A DNA stretch of 64,000 nucleotides, taken from assembly GCA_946811185.2 (NCBI GenBank), contig OX328098.1, positions 25,429,084 through 25,493,083 on the forward strand, in the 5' to 3' direction. Below, piece after piece: positions 52,284-63,428 of the stretch. The translations under genes and the position numbers were made by a program. The DNA comes from Hippopus hippopus. Taxonomy: Eukaryota; Mollusca; Bivalvia; Cardiida; Cardiidae. The stretch's first letter is position 1. Every line of letters starts with the position of its first letter. The notes under the pieces are model-generated. The model saw nothing but the letters and a program-made list of their open reading frames with translations. It searched no databases and was not told the DNA's origin.

Positions 52284-53062
52284 AGTCATGCACTCTGAAA
52301 AAGGCGTTAATGCATCTGCAAAATGGCCGGGCTGCGTTGTCCGTGAAGGCTGACTTGGATCAAAACCTAATGTCATCAATCAGTTTGTGCATTTCAAAGG
52401 ACCATTTTTAACTCAGAACTCAGCCTGTTGTTAGACAAAATGGATTTTATGGATCCATAAATATGAGATGACTTGCTTGGTACAATATTACATGTAGTTG
52501 TACGGTCAGGTGGTAGGGGACTTGGAAACTTGTTCACGGCTGTGGTGAATAATGTCGCCTCGAGGCGAAGGCGAGGTGGCGACATCATTCACCACAGCCA
52601 TGAACAAGTTTCCAAGTCCCCTGCCACCTGACAGTACAACGAATATATCATACTGCAAAGTTTTATCATTCCAACGTGTGTTAAGCGAAATTTACCTGTT
52701 TTTTTTTTTGTTTCAAAAATGGAGTACGCTGACGAAGTAGAGTTTCCCTTCTGAATGCCCCATTTCAATGAAAACTGACGTCACTGGGAACTGACGTCAC
52801 TGAAACCTTGGTAAAACGTGCAGTTTGGTGCATAATCTTGATGTTAATCTTGATCGACGCCGTTTTGGATGTTGTGTTGAAAGTGTAGTCATGTATACGG
52901 GGCTCCCGAGAGGGAAACTGCCTTTACGTTGGTTTTGCCAGTGTACATGATATATATGTTCGGGGCATATTATCCAATCAGATCACGAGAAATTTCTTTG
53001 CAGTATAATAATGCGTCATGTAGATGCATTAAAATCCCTTTACCAAGGTGCCGCTCATATGT
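52284..53062 (+). repeat. family A MITE split by a ~515-bp insertion
   Basis: 5' part GAGTCATGCACTCTGAAAAA to GACTTGCTTGGTACAATA (52490). The 3' end resumes near 53004 (GTATAATAATGCGTCATG, TAGATGCATTAAAATCCC, GTGCCGCTCATATG). The core is heavily mutated (GGGCTGCGTTGTCCGTG). Confidence 0.78.
52495..52642. repeat. foldback palindrome within the split A element
   Basis: Left arm GTTGTACGGTCAGGTGGTAG, GGGACTTGGAAACTTGTTC, CGGCTGTGGTGAATAATG. The right arm is its inverse (CATTCACCACAGCCATG, GTCCCCTGCCACCTGAC, AGTACAAC). Loop at GTCGCCTCGAGGCGAAGG. Arms ~65 bp with few mismatches. Confidence 0.88.
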
Positions 53063-53452
53063 GTTCTTTCCTTAAAATGTAACGTTAATTTCTATTTTAA
53101 TACCTCTTTACCCTTCAGATGCTAAAATAACGCAAAAATAAATCGTGTCAGAACAAAGACTAAGATATTGCGATTTCTGGACTTTTTCTTTTCTGTCAGA
53201 ATATACCAGAGATACAAGAATACCCCTAGCAGTATAGTACAATATAGATCACGATCAGAAAGCACATTTTGTACCGTCTGGTCTCGATGGAAACAGTTTA
53301 CAAGTACAACTTAACTTGTGTATGATGGTCAAATGTTTATTAAATAGGGTGTGTCAGGTCCGATTTAGGTCGACCGTCTCTTCAAGGCTTGGTGTTACAA
53401 GCGGCTGAGATGTATACCCGTGTCACCGCTGAACATTGCTGTCATTGGTTTA
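53063..53452. other. gene-free stretch with a B core remnant
   Basis: 53225-53292 is a decayed B hairpin (AATATAGATCACGATCAGAA, ACCGTCTGGTCTCGATGG). Nothing else recognised. Confidence 0.45.
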
Positions 53453-53668
53453 ATAACTCTATACCAGACGGCAAATATTAGACTGGTCCAAATTGAGCAC
53501 ACTAGCAGACGACAAATTAAAAGTTGCTCAAATGAAAATATTTGCCTTTGAAAGAATAGAAAACATTGTGGAAAAAGGAGAAAATGCTCCTTACCAGCAT
53601 TTTCTCTTTTTGCCACAATGTTTTCAAAAGCTTTTTTCTTTATAACTCAGGATTGTGTGGTCTAGAAT
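53453..53668 (+). repeat. family C MITE
   Basis: CTCTATACCAGACGGCAAAT, GCAGACGACAAATTAAAAG, hairpin ATTGTGGAAAAAGGAGAAAA, GCTCCTTACCAGC, end CTCAGGATTGTGTGGT. Confidence 0.85.
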
Positions 53669-53923
53669 TAAAGTGTGAAAGCAGCCATTTTCGCATGCGT
53701 AGGGCATCATTGTGTGCTTTGGCGGACACTGTAGACAAGAATCAGATGGCGATATCTACTCGGAAATCGCCCATATTATTGAAATACCATTACAAACAGC
53801 AATGTTATGATAAGATTCATGTTGCCGATTGTATTGGGAGCATTGTCAAAATCATTTGAAACTTTGAAATGACTTCAGGGACATATACATAAATGATTCA
53901 TAAACTGTCATTATTATTAACTC

Positions 53924-54146
53924 TCTACCAAACGACAGAATTTTAGACTGGCCCAATTTTAAAGGTGTTGCAGACGACAAGTTAAGTGCGTCTCAAATGA
54001 TGGAATTCGTCTCTGGGAGGATAGAAAACATTGTGGGAAAAGGAGAAAATGTTGATTACCAATATTTTCTCCTCTTCATTCTGTTTTTTTTATAAGCCTT
54101 TTTTTCAAGGGTCTTTAAAAGTCGAGATTGTTTGTTAAAAATGAAT
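53924..54146 (+). repeat. family C MITE, full length
   Basis: AACTCTCTACCAAACGACAG to GAGATTGTTTGTTAAAAATG; hairpin ATTGTGGGAAAAGGAGAAAA, TGTTGATTACCAATATTTTC. Confidence 0.85.
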
Positions 54147-54190
54147 AATTCATAAACTCATTTACTGTAATTCTTCATTCAATTATAAAT

Positions 54191-54450
54191 GGCTTGCAAC
54201 ACGCGAAAAGGGACATTCGGACATTTGCGTAAAAGTGTCGTCTCGGATCAGCCTGCGCAGTCCGCGCAGGCTAATCTGAGACGGCACTTTACGACTACCT
54301 TAGATTTTGTGCTACAGTAGACTTGTGCAAAACAGAAAATTACATAAAAACGGAAAGTGTCGTTTCGGATTAGCCTGCGCGGACTGCGCAGGCTGATCGG
54401 AGACGACACTTTACGCAAATGTCCGAATGCCCCTTTTCGCGTGCTGCAAG
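54191..54450. repeat. family D MITE, complete
   Basis: GGCTTGCAACACGCGAAAAG to TTTTCGCGTGCTGCAAG. Hairpins at 54230-54292 (GATCAGCCTGCGCAG) and 54355-54416 (GATTAGCCTGCGCGGAC). Confidence 0.92.
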
Positions 54451-54544
54451 TCAAATAAGATTATAAATAGGTCTATTTTTTTTTTTTGTAATTGTGTGGT
54501 AGAGTTAAACTACCAATCAGTTAAGTGGTCAACCCATAAGTTAT

Positions 54545-54735
54545 TCCTAAACCCGTTTCACCAACCTTTCTAAAATACATTCTTGGTGTCATTCAGGATT
54601 TAAAAAGTAAAGCAAGTTCTGATTGGTTAAACCATTTAGTTTAGCGAATCAGGAGCTTCATTACTTTCAAATTCAGAAAATTCTTGAGAATTAGATTCAG
54701 TATGTTATAAAAAATGATAGGTAAATACAGGCACT
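54545..54735 (+). repeat. family F palindromic MITE
   Basis: CCGTTTCACCAACCTTTCTA, ATACATTCTTGGTGTCATTC, AAAGTAAAGCAAGTTCTGAT, AACCATTTAGTTTAGCGAAT and AAATTCAGAAAATTCTTGAG in family order. Confidence 0.7.
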
Positions 54736-55464
54736 GTTGACAATAGAGGACAATAGCAAGCGTGAAACATCAACACCAGAATTCACGTTCAGTACAGCCT
54801 AATCTCAATCTACACTAGTGGCAAAAGCACTTAGAATTTCCAATGGTACCGTAACAGTTAACTCAGTTTGCCATAGAAAGGGTACAGTGCAATGAAGATT
54901 GTTGCAGAAGCGACGATTGCTTCACAACAGTGTACTCAATCGGATCACCAATATTGGCTATTGTGTGTCAAACGTAAAACTTCGTTTATCTCCGTCATTA
55001 TTCGATTAATCGACGGAGAACAACGATTAATCACAGTCACGTGAAAACTAATACAGTAATCAAACGGGAATATACGGAAATACCCGAAAGCGTACGGAAA
55101 AGTGATACTGTTGGCTGTGATCGGATTCCGTTATTCAACAGGCGGTATCATTGAAAGTTGACTAAATGGGAGATAGACTTAAATAGGAAGGACGGAAACA
55201 TGAGCTTTTGTGGATGAAACGAAATCTTGTTAATGTGGAATAAACCGTGCTCGGAATCGTCGTACATATTCGGATTAAAGAATGTTTTTTTGCGTTTTAT
55301 GATCTAATGTTACACACATACGGATTAAAGAATAATTTTATATGGTGTTTAATACAAACATCAGGTCTAATGGTCGGAATTCTGGATTTACGGTGAAAAT
55401 CTTTCTTGATGTATGGAAAAGTGCTTTTGGGTGTGTTCTTCTGGTAATAACTTTATTCGTCCAA
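54736..55464. other. gene-free stretch, nothing recognised
   Basis: A near-palindrome CATTATTCGATTAATCGACG lies at 54998. CATATTCGGATTAAAGAAT and ACATACGGATTAAAGAAT form a short direct repeat near 55265-55332. No gene motif. Confidence 0.4.
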
Positions 55465-55684
55465 CCCTTTACTATACAGTCTCGTGCTTTAACGACCCTG
55501 AAGGGCTTTTGAAAACATTACGGGAACGGGAGAAAATGCTGGTAACCAGCATTTTCTCTTTTTCCCACAATGTTTTTATACTTTCAAGAACATAATTTCT
55601 CATCTGAGCCACATTGAATATGTCGTCTGCAAATGCTTTCAAACTGGACAAATCTATAGTTTTGTTGTTTGGTAAAGAGTAAAA
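55465..55684 (-). repeat. family C MITE, full length
   Basis: AACCCTTTACTATACAGTCT, hairpin AAAATGCTGGTAACCAGCAT, TTTTCTCTTTTTCCCACAAT, end TTTTGTTGTTTGGTAAAGAG. Confidence 0.88.
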
Positions 55685-55794
55685 TAAATAGATGTACATA
55701 AAGAAGAAAGAGAACTCGATAGATCACGAAATTTTTACATTTACTCCTAGATTTTCGTTTGAACAGCGTCCCTCTAATATCGCCCAATGTTTTC

Positions 55795-56016
55795 CTTTTT
55801 TTCTCCTTTCTGGCTTGCTTCCTTCGTTCCTTCCTCCTATCATTCCTTATTTCCTTCGTTCTTTCATTCATGTATTCATGTATCCATTTATGTATTCATT
55901 CATCCATATATTCATTCATCCATATGGTCACTCATTCATGTATTCCTTCGTTCGTTCAATCGTTCGTTCGTTCGTTCGTTCGTTCATTCATTCATTCATT
56001 CATTCATTCATTCAAC
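55795..56016. repeat. TTCN tetranucleotide microsatellite
   Basis: CTTCGTTCCTTCCTCC and CATTCATGTATTCATG-type units grade into (GTTC)n at 55947-55985 and (ATTC)n to 56013. Confidence 0.95.
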
Positions 56017-56244
56017 GCTTAACGTTTCGAATTAAACGACATGTATTTTGTAGTAATGATACCATTTTTATTTAAACTTTATAGACTGTTTCAAAAAAGG
56101 GAAAGATAAATGTCGAATTTAATGACATGCATTTTAAGTTAAACGATTTATTTTTAGAGTTTTTTGACACAATTTCATATTTTACGATACCTGTCTGGAG
56201 TCAAATATCATTTTCTTTCAATTAAACGATAAACATTTCGAATA

Positions 56245-56440
56245 AACCTTTTACGATACAATCCCGAGTTTGAACGGCGAAAAGGAGAAAATGCAACCAC
56301 TATTTTCTCCTTATATCCACAATGTTTTCTTTCCTATCATCGATAGAAAACATCGTTTGAACTACATTAATTTTGTCGTCTGCACATGCTCTCAAATTGG
56401 TGTAGTCCAAAATGTTGTCGTTTGGTATAGAGTTAAACAA
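56245..56440 (-). repeat. family C MITE, shortened
   Basis: CCTTTTACGATACAATCCCG, AAAAGGAGAAAATGCAACC with no matching CTGG loop, end AATGTTGTCGTTTGGTATAG. Confidence 0.78.
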
Positions 56441-56561
56441 ACGCTATTCTTGAATGATCCCTTTTCAGTGGCAGACAAAGGTGTTGGAATAGAGCGCGAC
56501 CTCTCACCTGGGAGGACCAGTGTTAAAGTCCATTGATGAAAGGAATCAACCATTTGCAATG

Positions 56562-56705
56562 GGTCGAAACTTTTTGCATGTCGAAGGGCCATTGTACCTC
56601 ATAATTCAGTTGGTCTTTGGAAAAGATTGTATTTTATGGTTCCATAATTATATGATGACTTCCTTGGTATGATGCATCACAGAGATGCATTAAACCTCCC
56701 TATGA
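56562..56705 (+). repeat. family A MITE, right part only
   Basis: GGGTCGAAACTTTTTGCATG, TTTTATGGTTCCATAATTAT, GATGCATCACAGAGATGCAT, CCTCCC. Starts inside the outer hairpin arm. Confidence 0.75.
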
Positions 56706-57019
56706 TTGTAGTATGTCTTATTTAAATTGTGAAGTTCTTTCATAATCGCTATAAAAATAACAGGTTTGAACTAACCTAAGGTTGCAAGGCACTTTGTAGC
56801 AAAAATCCAGGCCACACCTTTTGACTTTGGGTCTTTTGTTGATAACTGTAGTCAAAAGGTTCTTTTCACAATCCTTACTAGCGGCGTTGTCACGTGGTAG
56901 TGTTCTTATACAAGATCATGAAGTTCCATTTCGTAGAACTCGTGAAACTGAGGAAACGTATTACTACTCAATGCAATTTCTTTCAGCATAAAAATGTAAT
57001 AATAAATAGGTAATAATTC

Positions 57020-57362
57020 CAAAATCCTAACCACGTTTAGGCATACATTGTGGAAACAGCTTGCATATTCAACCAACCATTTTAAAGTGCAGTCTATATT
57101 TAATTCTTAGTCTGATTCTAAATATAGAAAGTAACAATATCTCATTGTCTGAACCAACTCTGATTCGCTAAACCAATTGTGGTACTTTCTAAATTTGGAA
57201 GGTTATTCTCAACTGGACTTAATTAAAATGCAATTTAGAATGTTTGGTAAATACGGGTCAAGAACCAAAAGAAAGAAAAAAAAAAAGACCATGCTTGGCT
57301 ATGTGTTACTGTAGAAGATTGTAGTTTATTTCCGTTCTTTCAATTATTGGATCGTCTCAATT
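57020..57362 (+). repeat. 0.34-kb direct duplication, unit 1 (contains family F)
   Basis: Matches 57508-57850 from CCTAACCACG to ATTATTGGATCGTCTC. It includes an F element (57060-57250: CAACCAACCATTTTAAAGTG, CTGAACCAACTCTGATTCGC, AGAATGTTTGGTAAATACGG). Confidence 0.85.
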
Positions 57363-57508
57363 TTTGCTTTCGGTAAATTTTCTGCATGTCCAAGGACTAT
57401 TCTACCTAATAATTCAGTTCGTGTGTTGGACAAAATGTATCTTATGGATCCACAATTATGTGATGAATTGCTTGGTATAATGCATCACGGAGATGCATTA
57501 CATAGAAA
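57362..57508 (+). repeat. family A MITE, right part, between the duplicate units
   Basis: GGTAAATTTTCTGCATGTCC, CTTATGGATCCACAATTATG, GGTATAATGCATCACGGAG, ATGCATTA; core absent. Confidence 0.75.
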
Positions 57509-57850
57509 ATCCTAACCATGCTTGTGCATACATAGTTGAAACAGGTTGCGTATTCAACCAACGTTTCTAAAGTGCAATCTACATTTAATTCTAAGTCTGA
57601 TACTAAATATAGAAAGTAACAATATCTGATTGTCTGAACCAACTCTGATTCGCTAAACCAATTGTGGTACTTTCTAAATTTAGAAAATTTTCTCAAGTGC
57701 ACTTAATAAAAATGCAATTTAGAATGTTTGGCACTAGTAAATACAGACCAAGGACTAAGGAAAAACATTGTTAAAACAAACAGCATACTTGGGTATGTGT
57801 TAATGTTACAATAATGTAGTTTATTTACTTTCCTACTATTATTGGATCGT
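57508..57850 (+). repeat. 0.34-kb direct duplication, unit 2 (contains family F)
   Basis: Second unit, with F at 57545-57740 (CAACCAACGTTTCTAAAGTG, AGAATGTTTGGCACTAG). No A element follows it. Confidence 0.85.
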
Positions 57851-57966
57851 CTCGTTTTGTCAGACATGCTAAATAGATTAAACCGGTTTAGTTTCTGACT
57901 GTAAATGGTTATGAATTGTGACCAGACTGTCATAAAATAGTTAATAGACATTCTTTTAATGCATTT

Positions 57967-58178
57967 TAACGCTTATCCTGCAAAATAAGTGACACAAAAA
58001 TTTCAATCCGATAGTATAAACCCAAATTTCACTGTTTTTAATTAATTGTTTGTGGGAAAAATATCTCCTTATCGGACAGTGTAGATCCAAGATCAGACTG
58101 CACGTTCTGTGCAGTCTGATCTTGATCTACACTGTCCGCAGAAGGTCTAAGAGTCGCGCTTAGCAGCCAAAGGGTTAA
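57967..58178 (-). repeat. family B MITE, full length
   Basis: ACGCTTATCCTGCAAAATAA to AGCCAAAGGGTTAAAA. Clean core AGATCAGACTGCAC, GTGCAGTCTGATCT. Confidence 0.9.
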
Positions 58179-58202
58179 AAAGAGACATCTCTCCTCAGGT
58201 TC

Positions 58203-58368
58203 TTGGCCCGTATTCGCCAACCACACTAAAGTGCATTCTTAGTCTTATTCTAGAGTTAAAAAGTATCGCAATTTTTGATTGGCTGAACTATTTAAGTAAG
58301 TCTACCTAAAACGTCGTTACTGAGAAACTGAATAAACTCTTGAGGAATCTAAGCATACAATTGAAGAT
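58203..58368 (+). repeat. family F MITE, right part eroded
   Basis: GGCCCGTATTCGCCAACCAC, AGTGCATTCTTAGTCTTATT, TTTTGATTGGCTGAACTATT, AACTCTTGAGGAATC. Confidence 0.68.
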
Positions 58369-58564
58369 TTTCATTGCTTTGTTTTACTTGGGATCAAGCA
58401 GCAGTATTTTATTTCTTAGAAAATAATATATGGGGAAATAAATGAAACAAAAAAGATACATACTAGTCCGTATATATAACTTTATATAACCGCATAATTT
58501 ACTAGTGACAATGACAATATTTTAAGTATAAAGGCCTCCGGCTCATGATACTAATGACATTATA

Positions 58565-58818
58565 TATGATCCATGCTCTGGCAAAAGAGGACTTGGTGCA
58601 TCTCCGTGATTCATAAAACCAAGCAAATCATTATAGTATTATAGATCCATAAAATTCGTTTTGAATAACAATCGACTGAATCATGAGGTACACTGGTCGT
58701 TTGACATGCAGAAAATTGACCAATAGCAAAATGTGTCGACTCTCTGCGCAGGCTGACCTGGGTCGATACTTTTTGCACATGCATTAAGCCCCCATTTCAC
58801 AGCACACGGCCCATATGT
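58565..58818 (-). repeat. family A MITE, left core arm lost
   Basis: TGATCCATGCTCTGGCAAAA to CACAGCACACGGCCCATATG. Only CTGCGCAGGCTGACCTGGG of the hairpin remains. Confidence 0.86.
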
Positions 58819-58904
58819 AAATCTATACATACATATCTAGTGATATACCTTTTAACTTTTGAGAAACATGTGCATTTATATAATTTGTAATGCATTGCTT
58901 AGTA

Positions 58905-58982
58905 ACGGAAAGATGAGATTCAAGAAATGACTGCACGTGCTGTGCAGTCTGATCTTGATCTAATCAGCTCGCAGAAAATCTA
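58905..58982 (-). repeat. family B core fragment
   Basis: GAAATGACTGCACGTGCTG, TGCAGTCTGATCTTGATC. Confidence 0.65.
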
Positions 58983-59323
58983 AATTTCATAATAAACAGC
59001 AGGGAAAAAAGCTTCTGATGAAGAAATATACAATAGAATAAATGATTTTGGGGTTTTACGCAATGTTTAAAGACTAATCCACTTTTGGAGCCACATTTAA
59101 CTCAAGAAAATCATAATTCGATCGTAAAGAGATGGGAAAAAATTCAGATGAAAAGATAGACAGTAGAGTTAACAATGTTGTTTTTTTCTGATACAAAATT
59201 CCAGACAATGAGCTGAATAAACTTCAAACGAACCAAACTTTAGTGTTCGATACATATTATAAATCACAGGGGAAAACTTCCAAATGAAAAAAATAGAATT
59301 AAGTATTGTAATAGTAACCTGCT

Positions 59324-59530
59324 AACGCTTAGGCTTCTAAGCGCGACTCACAGACTTTTTTTGGACAGTAAAGATCAAGATCAGACTGCACAGAACGTGC
59401 AGTCAGATCTTGGACCCACACTGTCCGACAAAGAGATATTTTTCTGCAAAAAATAAATTTAAATTAGCAAAATTTGGATTTATACTATCGACATGAAAAT
59501 TTCGGTTCACTTATTTAGGATAAGGGTTAC
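59324..59530 (+). repeat. family B MITE, full length
   Basis: AACGCTTAGGCTTCTAAGCG to TTAGGATAAGGGTTAC. Core AGATCAGACTGCAC, GTGCAGTCAGATCT. Confidence 0.88.
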
Positions 59531-59753
59531 ATTTTTACCAAACGACTAATTTGGACTCAACGAAGTTGAAAACATTTTGCAAGCAACAAAATAAATTTAG
59601 CCAAATGATGATTTCTTTCTTTGATTGGGGAGAAAATATTGCGGGAAAAGGAGAAAATGCTGGTGACCAGCATTTTCTCCTTTTCCCACAATATTTTCAA
59701 AGGCCATCGTCTTCAGGGCCGTTAAAACTCGTGATTCGTGTGTTAAAGGGTTA
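59531..59753 (+). repeat. family C MITE, full length, clean hairpin
   Basis: TTTTTACCAAACGACTAATT to GATTCGTGTGTTAAAGGGTT. Hairpin ATATTGCGGGAAAAGGAGAA, AATGCTGGTGACCAGCATT, TCTCCTTTTCCCACAATAT. It abuts the preceding B element. Confidence 0.88.
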
Positions 59754-60185
59754 AATATTTGGCGCCATTCACGTTTGAAATAATTTTGCAGACAATGTCG
59801 ATGAAAGTAAGCAGAATTAAATAAACTTCGGAATAAATCAGAATATTTGTAGGATCAGTAACGGGAATCATGAAAAAAGGAAGACCTTTTTACAATATTA
59901 CATGTACTTTGTGTCTGTTTTAGCCTTCGGACCATAACTCCCACAAAATTTAACAAAGCCCCGTTAATTTTCCCCACAACTGTCAATTTTTTCTAATAGA
60001 CAAGGACAGACTTTATTTGGCGCAAGCTGATCAACACAGCTTCTTGTATTACATAATGGTAATTACGATATATAAACTGGATTACGTGACATAGAGGATA
60101 AATGTATGAACGCACTAAAATGTAAATCCTTCATTGTATGAATTGCAGGGTTTTTAATCAATTTCTAAAAAAAAAAACCAAGTAG
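59754..60185. other. gene-free stretch, nothing recognised
   Basis: No repeat family or motif identified. Confidence 0.4.
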
Positions 60186-60186
60186 A

Positions 60187-60308
60187 TTTAGTAGAAAACT
60201 TTCCGGGAAAGGAACAATGTTCTGGCTTACAGCATTTTCTCCTTTTCCCACAAAACTGATTCCCAAGGGATTTTAAAAGTCGGGATTGTCAGGTATAGGT
60301 TTAAAGAA
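60187..60308 (+). repeat. family C MITE, 3' half
   Basis: GTAGAAAACTTTCCGGGAAA, CTGGCTTACAGCATTTTCTC, TTTTCCCACAAAAC, GTCGGGATTGTCAGGTATAG. Confidence 0.7.
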
Positions 60309-60492
60309 CTACTTTCGATCGCAGAACGACATAAATAACAGTTTAACTTTCTTGGGCTATTTACAATTAACTGTAAATAGCCATACGTAGAAAAATAACG
60401 AATAACAGTGAAATAAATCGATCATTTAGTTTGTTAAGGCTTCCTCTATACTTTTTGCTTTTTTTTTTCCTACCAAAGAATCACATTGAAAT

Positions 60493-60552
60493 AATAATAA
60501 TAATAATAATAGTAATGATAATAAACTCGTAATAATAATAATAATAATTTAA
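60493..60552. repeat. (AAT)n microsatellite
   Basis: AAT units interrupted by GTAATGATAATAAACTCG. Confidence 0.92.
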
Positions 60553-60789
60553 AAAAAAAAAACCAAAATACAACCATCTTTGTGTAAAACTGGTAGGGAT
60601 TCGATCTCAGACTGCCCCTGCAAATTCCGACAATGACCCGCTTGAAATCTACAGACTGTGACAGCCAATCTTGTATTTTCTTTATGATTCAACAACAACA
60701 ACTTTATGATTCAGAGAACCATTTTTGTTTGTTTGCCATACGTTACTGGCCAGCCAACTAAATAAAGAAATTACTTACTAACTGCGTTA

Positions 60790-61036
60790 CCTACAAAGTT
60801 ATTAAACAACGAAATTACGAACAAACGAATAAACAAACGAATTCACGAACTGACTCACGAACACATAAACTCAGGAACAAACGAATTTACGAACTCACGA
60901 ACTAACTAACGAACAAACGAATAAACGAACAAACTCACTCACGAACAAACTCACTCACTTGCAAAACAAATAACTAACTCACTCACTCACTCACTCACTT
61001 GCAAAACAAATAACTAATTGACTAACCAAATAACTA
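60790..61036. repeat. degenerate ACGAACAAACGAA / CTCACTCA repeat
   Basis: Short units AACGAACAAACGAATAAAC, ACTCACGAAC and (CTCA)n, including a duplicated TTGCAAAACAAATAACTAA at 60959 and 60999. Confidence 0.85.
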
Positions 61037-61108
61037 AGATGTTTCCCTTCCAGCTTTTTGTAAAAGAGTAATGATATCAGGTCGGAAATGCCCATCATCA
61101 ATATAAAT

Positions 61109-61368
61109 GGCTTGCAACACGCGAAAAGGAGCATTCGGACATTTGCGTAAAGTGTCGTCTCGGATCAGCCTGCGCAGTCCGCGCAGGCTAATCCGAGACG
61201 GCACTTTACGACTAATCAGATTTTCTCCTACAGTAGACTTGCGCAAGACAGAAAATTACATAAAAACGGAAAGTGTCGTTTCGGATTAGCCTGCGCGGAC
61301 TGCGCAGGCTGATCCGAGACGACACTTTACCCAAATGTCCGGATGCTCCTTTTCGCGTGTTGCAGGAC
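61109..61368. repeat. family D MITE, complete
   Basis: GGCTTGCAACACGCGAAAAG to TTTTCGCGTGTTGCAGGAC. Hairpins at about 61148-61212 (GATCAGCCTGCGCAG) and 61274-61331 (GATTAGCCTGCGCGG, CTGCGCAGGCTGATCC). Confidence 0.93.
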
Positions 61369-61448
61369 ATATGGCTTAGCCTAAGTTCAAACTCGCGATG
61401 AATCACAAGTCTAGTGCGTAAGCAAAATTATTCCTCGAAGCTCTGAAA

Positions 61449-61632
61449 ATCTAGGCTTCACTTCACCAACCATTCTTAAAAGTATCTATGGTCGGAATCG
61501 AAATTTAGAAAGTAACACAATTTCTGATCGCAGAAACATTTTGGTTGAGCCAATCTGATATTTTATAATTATGAAATTTAGAAGATTCCTGAGAGTAAAA
61601 CTATGCATTAAAATTAGAAGTTTTGATTAATA
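61449..61632 (+). repeat. family F MITE, diverged
   Basis: CTTCACTTCACCAACCATTC, GAAATTTAGAAAGTAACACA, TTGAGCCAATCTGATATTTT, ATTTAGAAGATTCCTGAGAG. Confidence 0.68.
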
Positions 61633-62104
61633 TAAGCCATGTTTCTTTCATGAAACCTTAAGTTGATACTTATCTTATTTTGAGCCAGAAATATCACACA
61701 TTAGGTTGCTATAGCAACATTTATCTAAGCATATATCTCCAAATGCAGATATAAGGATTCCTTTTTCTTAGTCTGAATTAAAGACACGTGTTGATAAAAT
61801 ATGAATAACCCTTAATTCTTTCACTACCGAATACGTACACCAGATTCTATTCTCCAAAATCTGTAAGTGGATTTCTAGTGCGATTGAAGTCGAATTGGGC
61901 TTTATATTAGTTCCAGGTAACGGACGGTGTAGAACCAAAATCAGGCTGCAAGAACTTGAGATGTTTAGTCTGGTCTTGATCTACGTCGTCCACAAAAGCT
62001 ATTATCAGTCGCCATGGGTAATGAAAAAAATAAATCTCCAAAGAGCTTTTAGATATTGCAGTATAGATAAAGATCGGGCTGCCTAGAAAGTGCAGTATAC
62101 CAGC
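61633..62104. other. gene-free stretch with a B-like remnant
   Basis: 61918-62000 resembles a decayed B core (GACGGTGTAGAACC, AAAATCAGGCTGCAAGAAC, GTCTGGTCTTGATCTACG). Nothing else seen. Confidence 0.45.
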
Positions 62105-62400
62105 CCGAATAATTCAAATGGTAGACTTGTGAACACTTGGACCACTTTAGGGTGTGGGTTTGATTGCTACCGCTGGTCATCTAAATTTACTGCATTTATT
62201 TGTCTTTCGGATGAAACGTTAAACCTAGGTCTCGTGTGACGGTGTCATACACTCAAGCACGTTAACGAACAATATGTAACCTAGAATGGGTTTCGTCCTG
62301 TGTCTTGCACTGAACCCGTTAGCATAACTAACAACCTTCAGGCTGCGTCGGCCATATGGCCAACCGGTGGCGGCAATAAATGAACGAAAATCAATCAAAA
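62105..62400 (+). repeat. tRNA-derived SINE, type S3, most complete copy
   Basis: Head ATTCAAATGGTAGACTTGTG with degraded B box GGTTTGATTGC. Body TTTGTCTTTCGGATGAAACG, ACCTAGGTCTCGTGTGACG, CTCAAGCACGTTAACG. 3' part AACCGGTGGCGGCAATAAAT, GAACGAAAATCAATCAAAA. Confidence 0.78.
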
Positions 62401-62621
62401 CTGCAGTGGTATACTGAATCCAAATTGTCCGATGAAATGTTAGGTATTCCTTTTTACTATACTCGGGTGTAAAGCTGAAATATTATTTTTTCTACAAAGA
62501 TTGTGTATAGCCATCTCCATTTTCTGCGCTCTGATTGAAATTATTTTTCTTAGAAACTGTAACCTTTACTAGGGTTTCTGTCTATTTGGAGATAAAAGGA
62601 GGGAAAAACCGTTAAGTAAAA

Positions 62622-62795
62622 TTTAACCCTTCAGTTGCTAAATAGATTATATGAAAGCTTTTAGTAAATAGTTAACACAAAAGCTTTGCAATTTCAATAG
62701 ATTTCGCAGTAAAAAATACACCGTATCGGAAAGTGTAAATCCATGATCAGAGCGCACGTTCAGTGCGCCTAACATTGATCACAGAGGTACCGAGT
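62622..62795 (-). repeat. family B MITE, partial
   Basis: TTTAACCCTTCAGTTGCTAA at one end; core TGATCAGAGCGCACGTTC, AGTGCGCCTAACATTGATC; other end replaced. Confidence 0.75.
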
Positions 62796-62867
62796 CCGAT
62801 GCCTGTAATGGCGGGGAGAGGGGGGTCAACCTTTGGAACCACGCCTAGGACATCAGCATTAGCAAAA

Positions 62868-63098
62868 TCCTTTACCGAGCAACCCCGAGTTTTGTAGACC
62901 CTGTTGATGAAAACTTTTAAAAACATTTGAGGGGAAAAGTACATTATTTCCGGTTCCCAGCGCTTTCTCCTTTTCCCACAATGTTTTCTATCCATTCAAA
63001 GCACACATCCTGTTATTAGCATCAAATTTGATTTGTCATCTGCAAATACTTTCAAAATGGATGAGTCTAGAATTTTGTCGTTTGGTAAAGAGTAAAGT
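62868..63098 (-). repeat. family C MITE, full length
   Basis: ATCCTTTACCGAGCAACCCC, ACATTATTTCCGGTTCCCAG in place of the loop, TTTCTCCTTTTCCCACAATG, end TTTTGTCGTTTGGTAAAGAG. Confidence 0.85.
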
Positions 63099-63294
63099 AC
63101 TTTCCCTGTCACGGCGTTGTATTTATTGCAATCGGCGAGTAAATATTATAGATTTTCTACCACAATTCATCACCTATTAGAAATGAGACACGATGAAAGC
63201 TTAGTTTTCCTAACAGGCGTTCAATAATGCAGTCCTTTGTGGATTTTGTTTTGTATACGATAAAATGCGAAGGGACTGAAGCTTCTATGAATTT

Positions 63295-63402
63295 TACTTC
63301 CTACTTCTCCTCCTTCTCCTTGTTCTTCCTGTTGTTGTTGTTGTTTTTCTTCTTCTTCTTCTTCTTCTTCTTCTTCTTCATCTTCTCTTTCTTCTTACTC
63401 CC
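63295..63402. repeat. (TTC)n-rich microsatellite
   Basis: CTCCTTCTCCTTGTTC and TTGTTGTTGTTG units lead into about 12 TTC units at 63346-63380. Confidence 0.95.
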
Positions 63403-63428
63403 CTTCATTAGCAACACATGCATATATT

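Noticed and set aside
55692..56075. Three overlapping frames with FIHSFIHS-type repeats
   Set aside because: All three frames of a TTCN microsatellite stay open; no gene needed.
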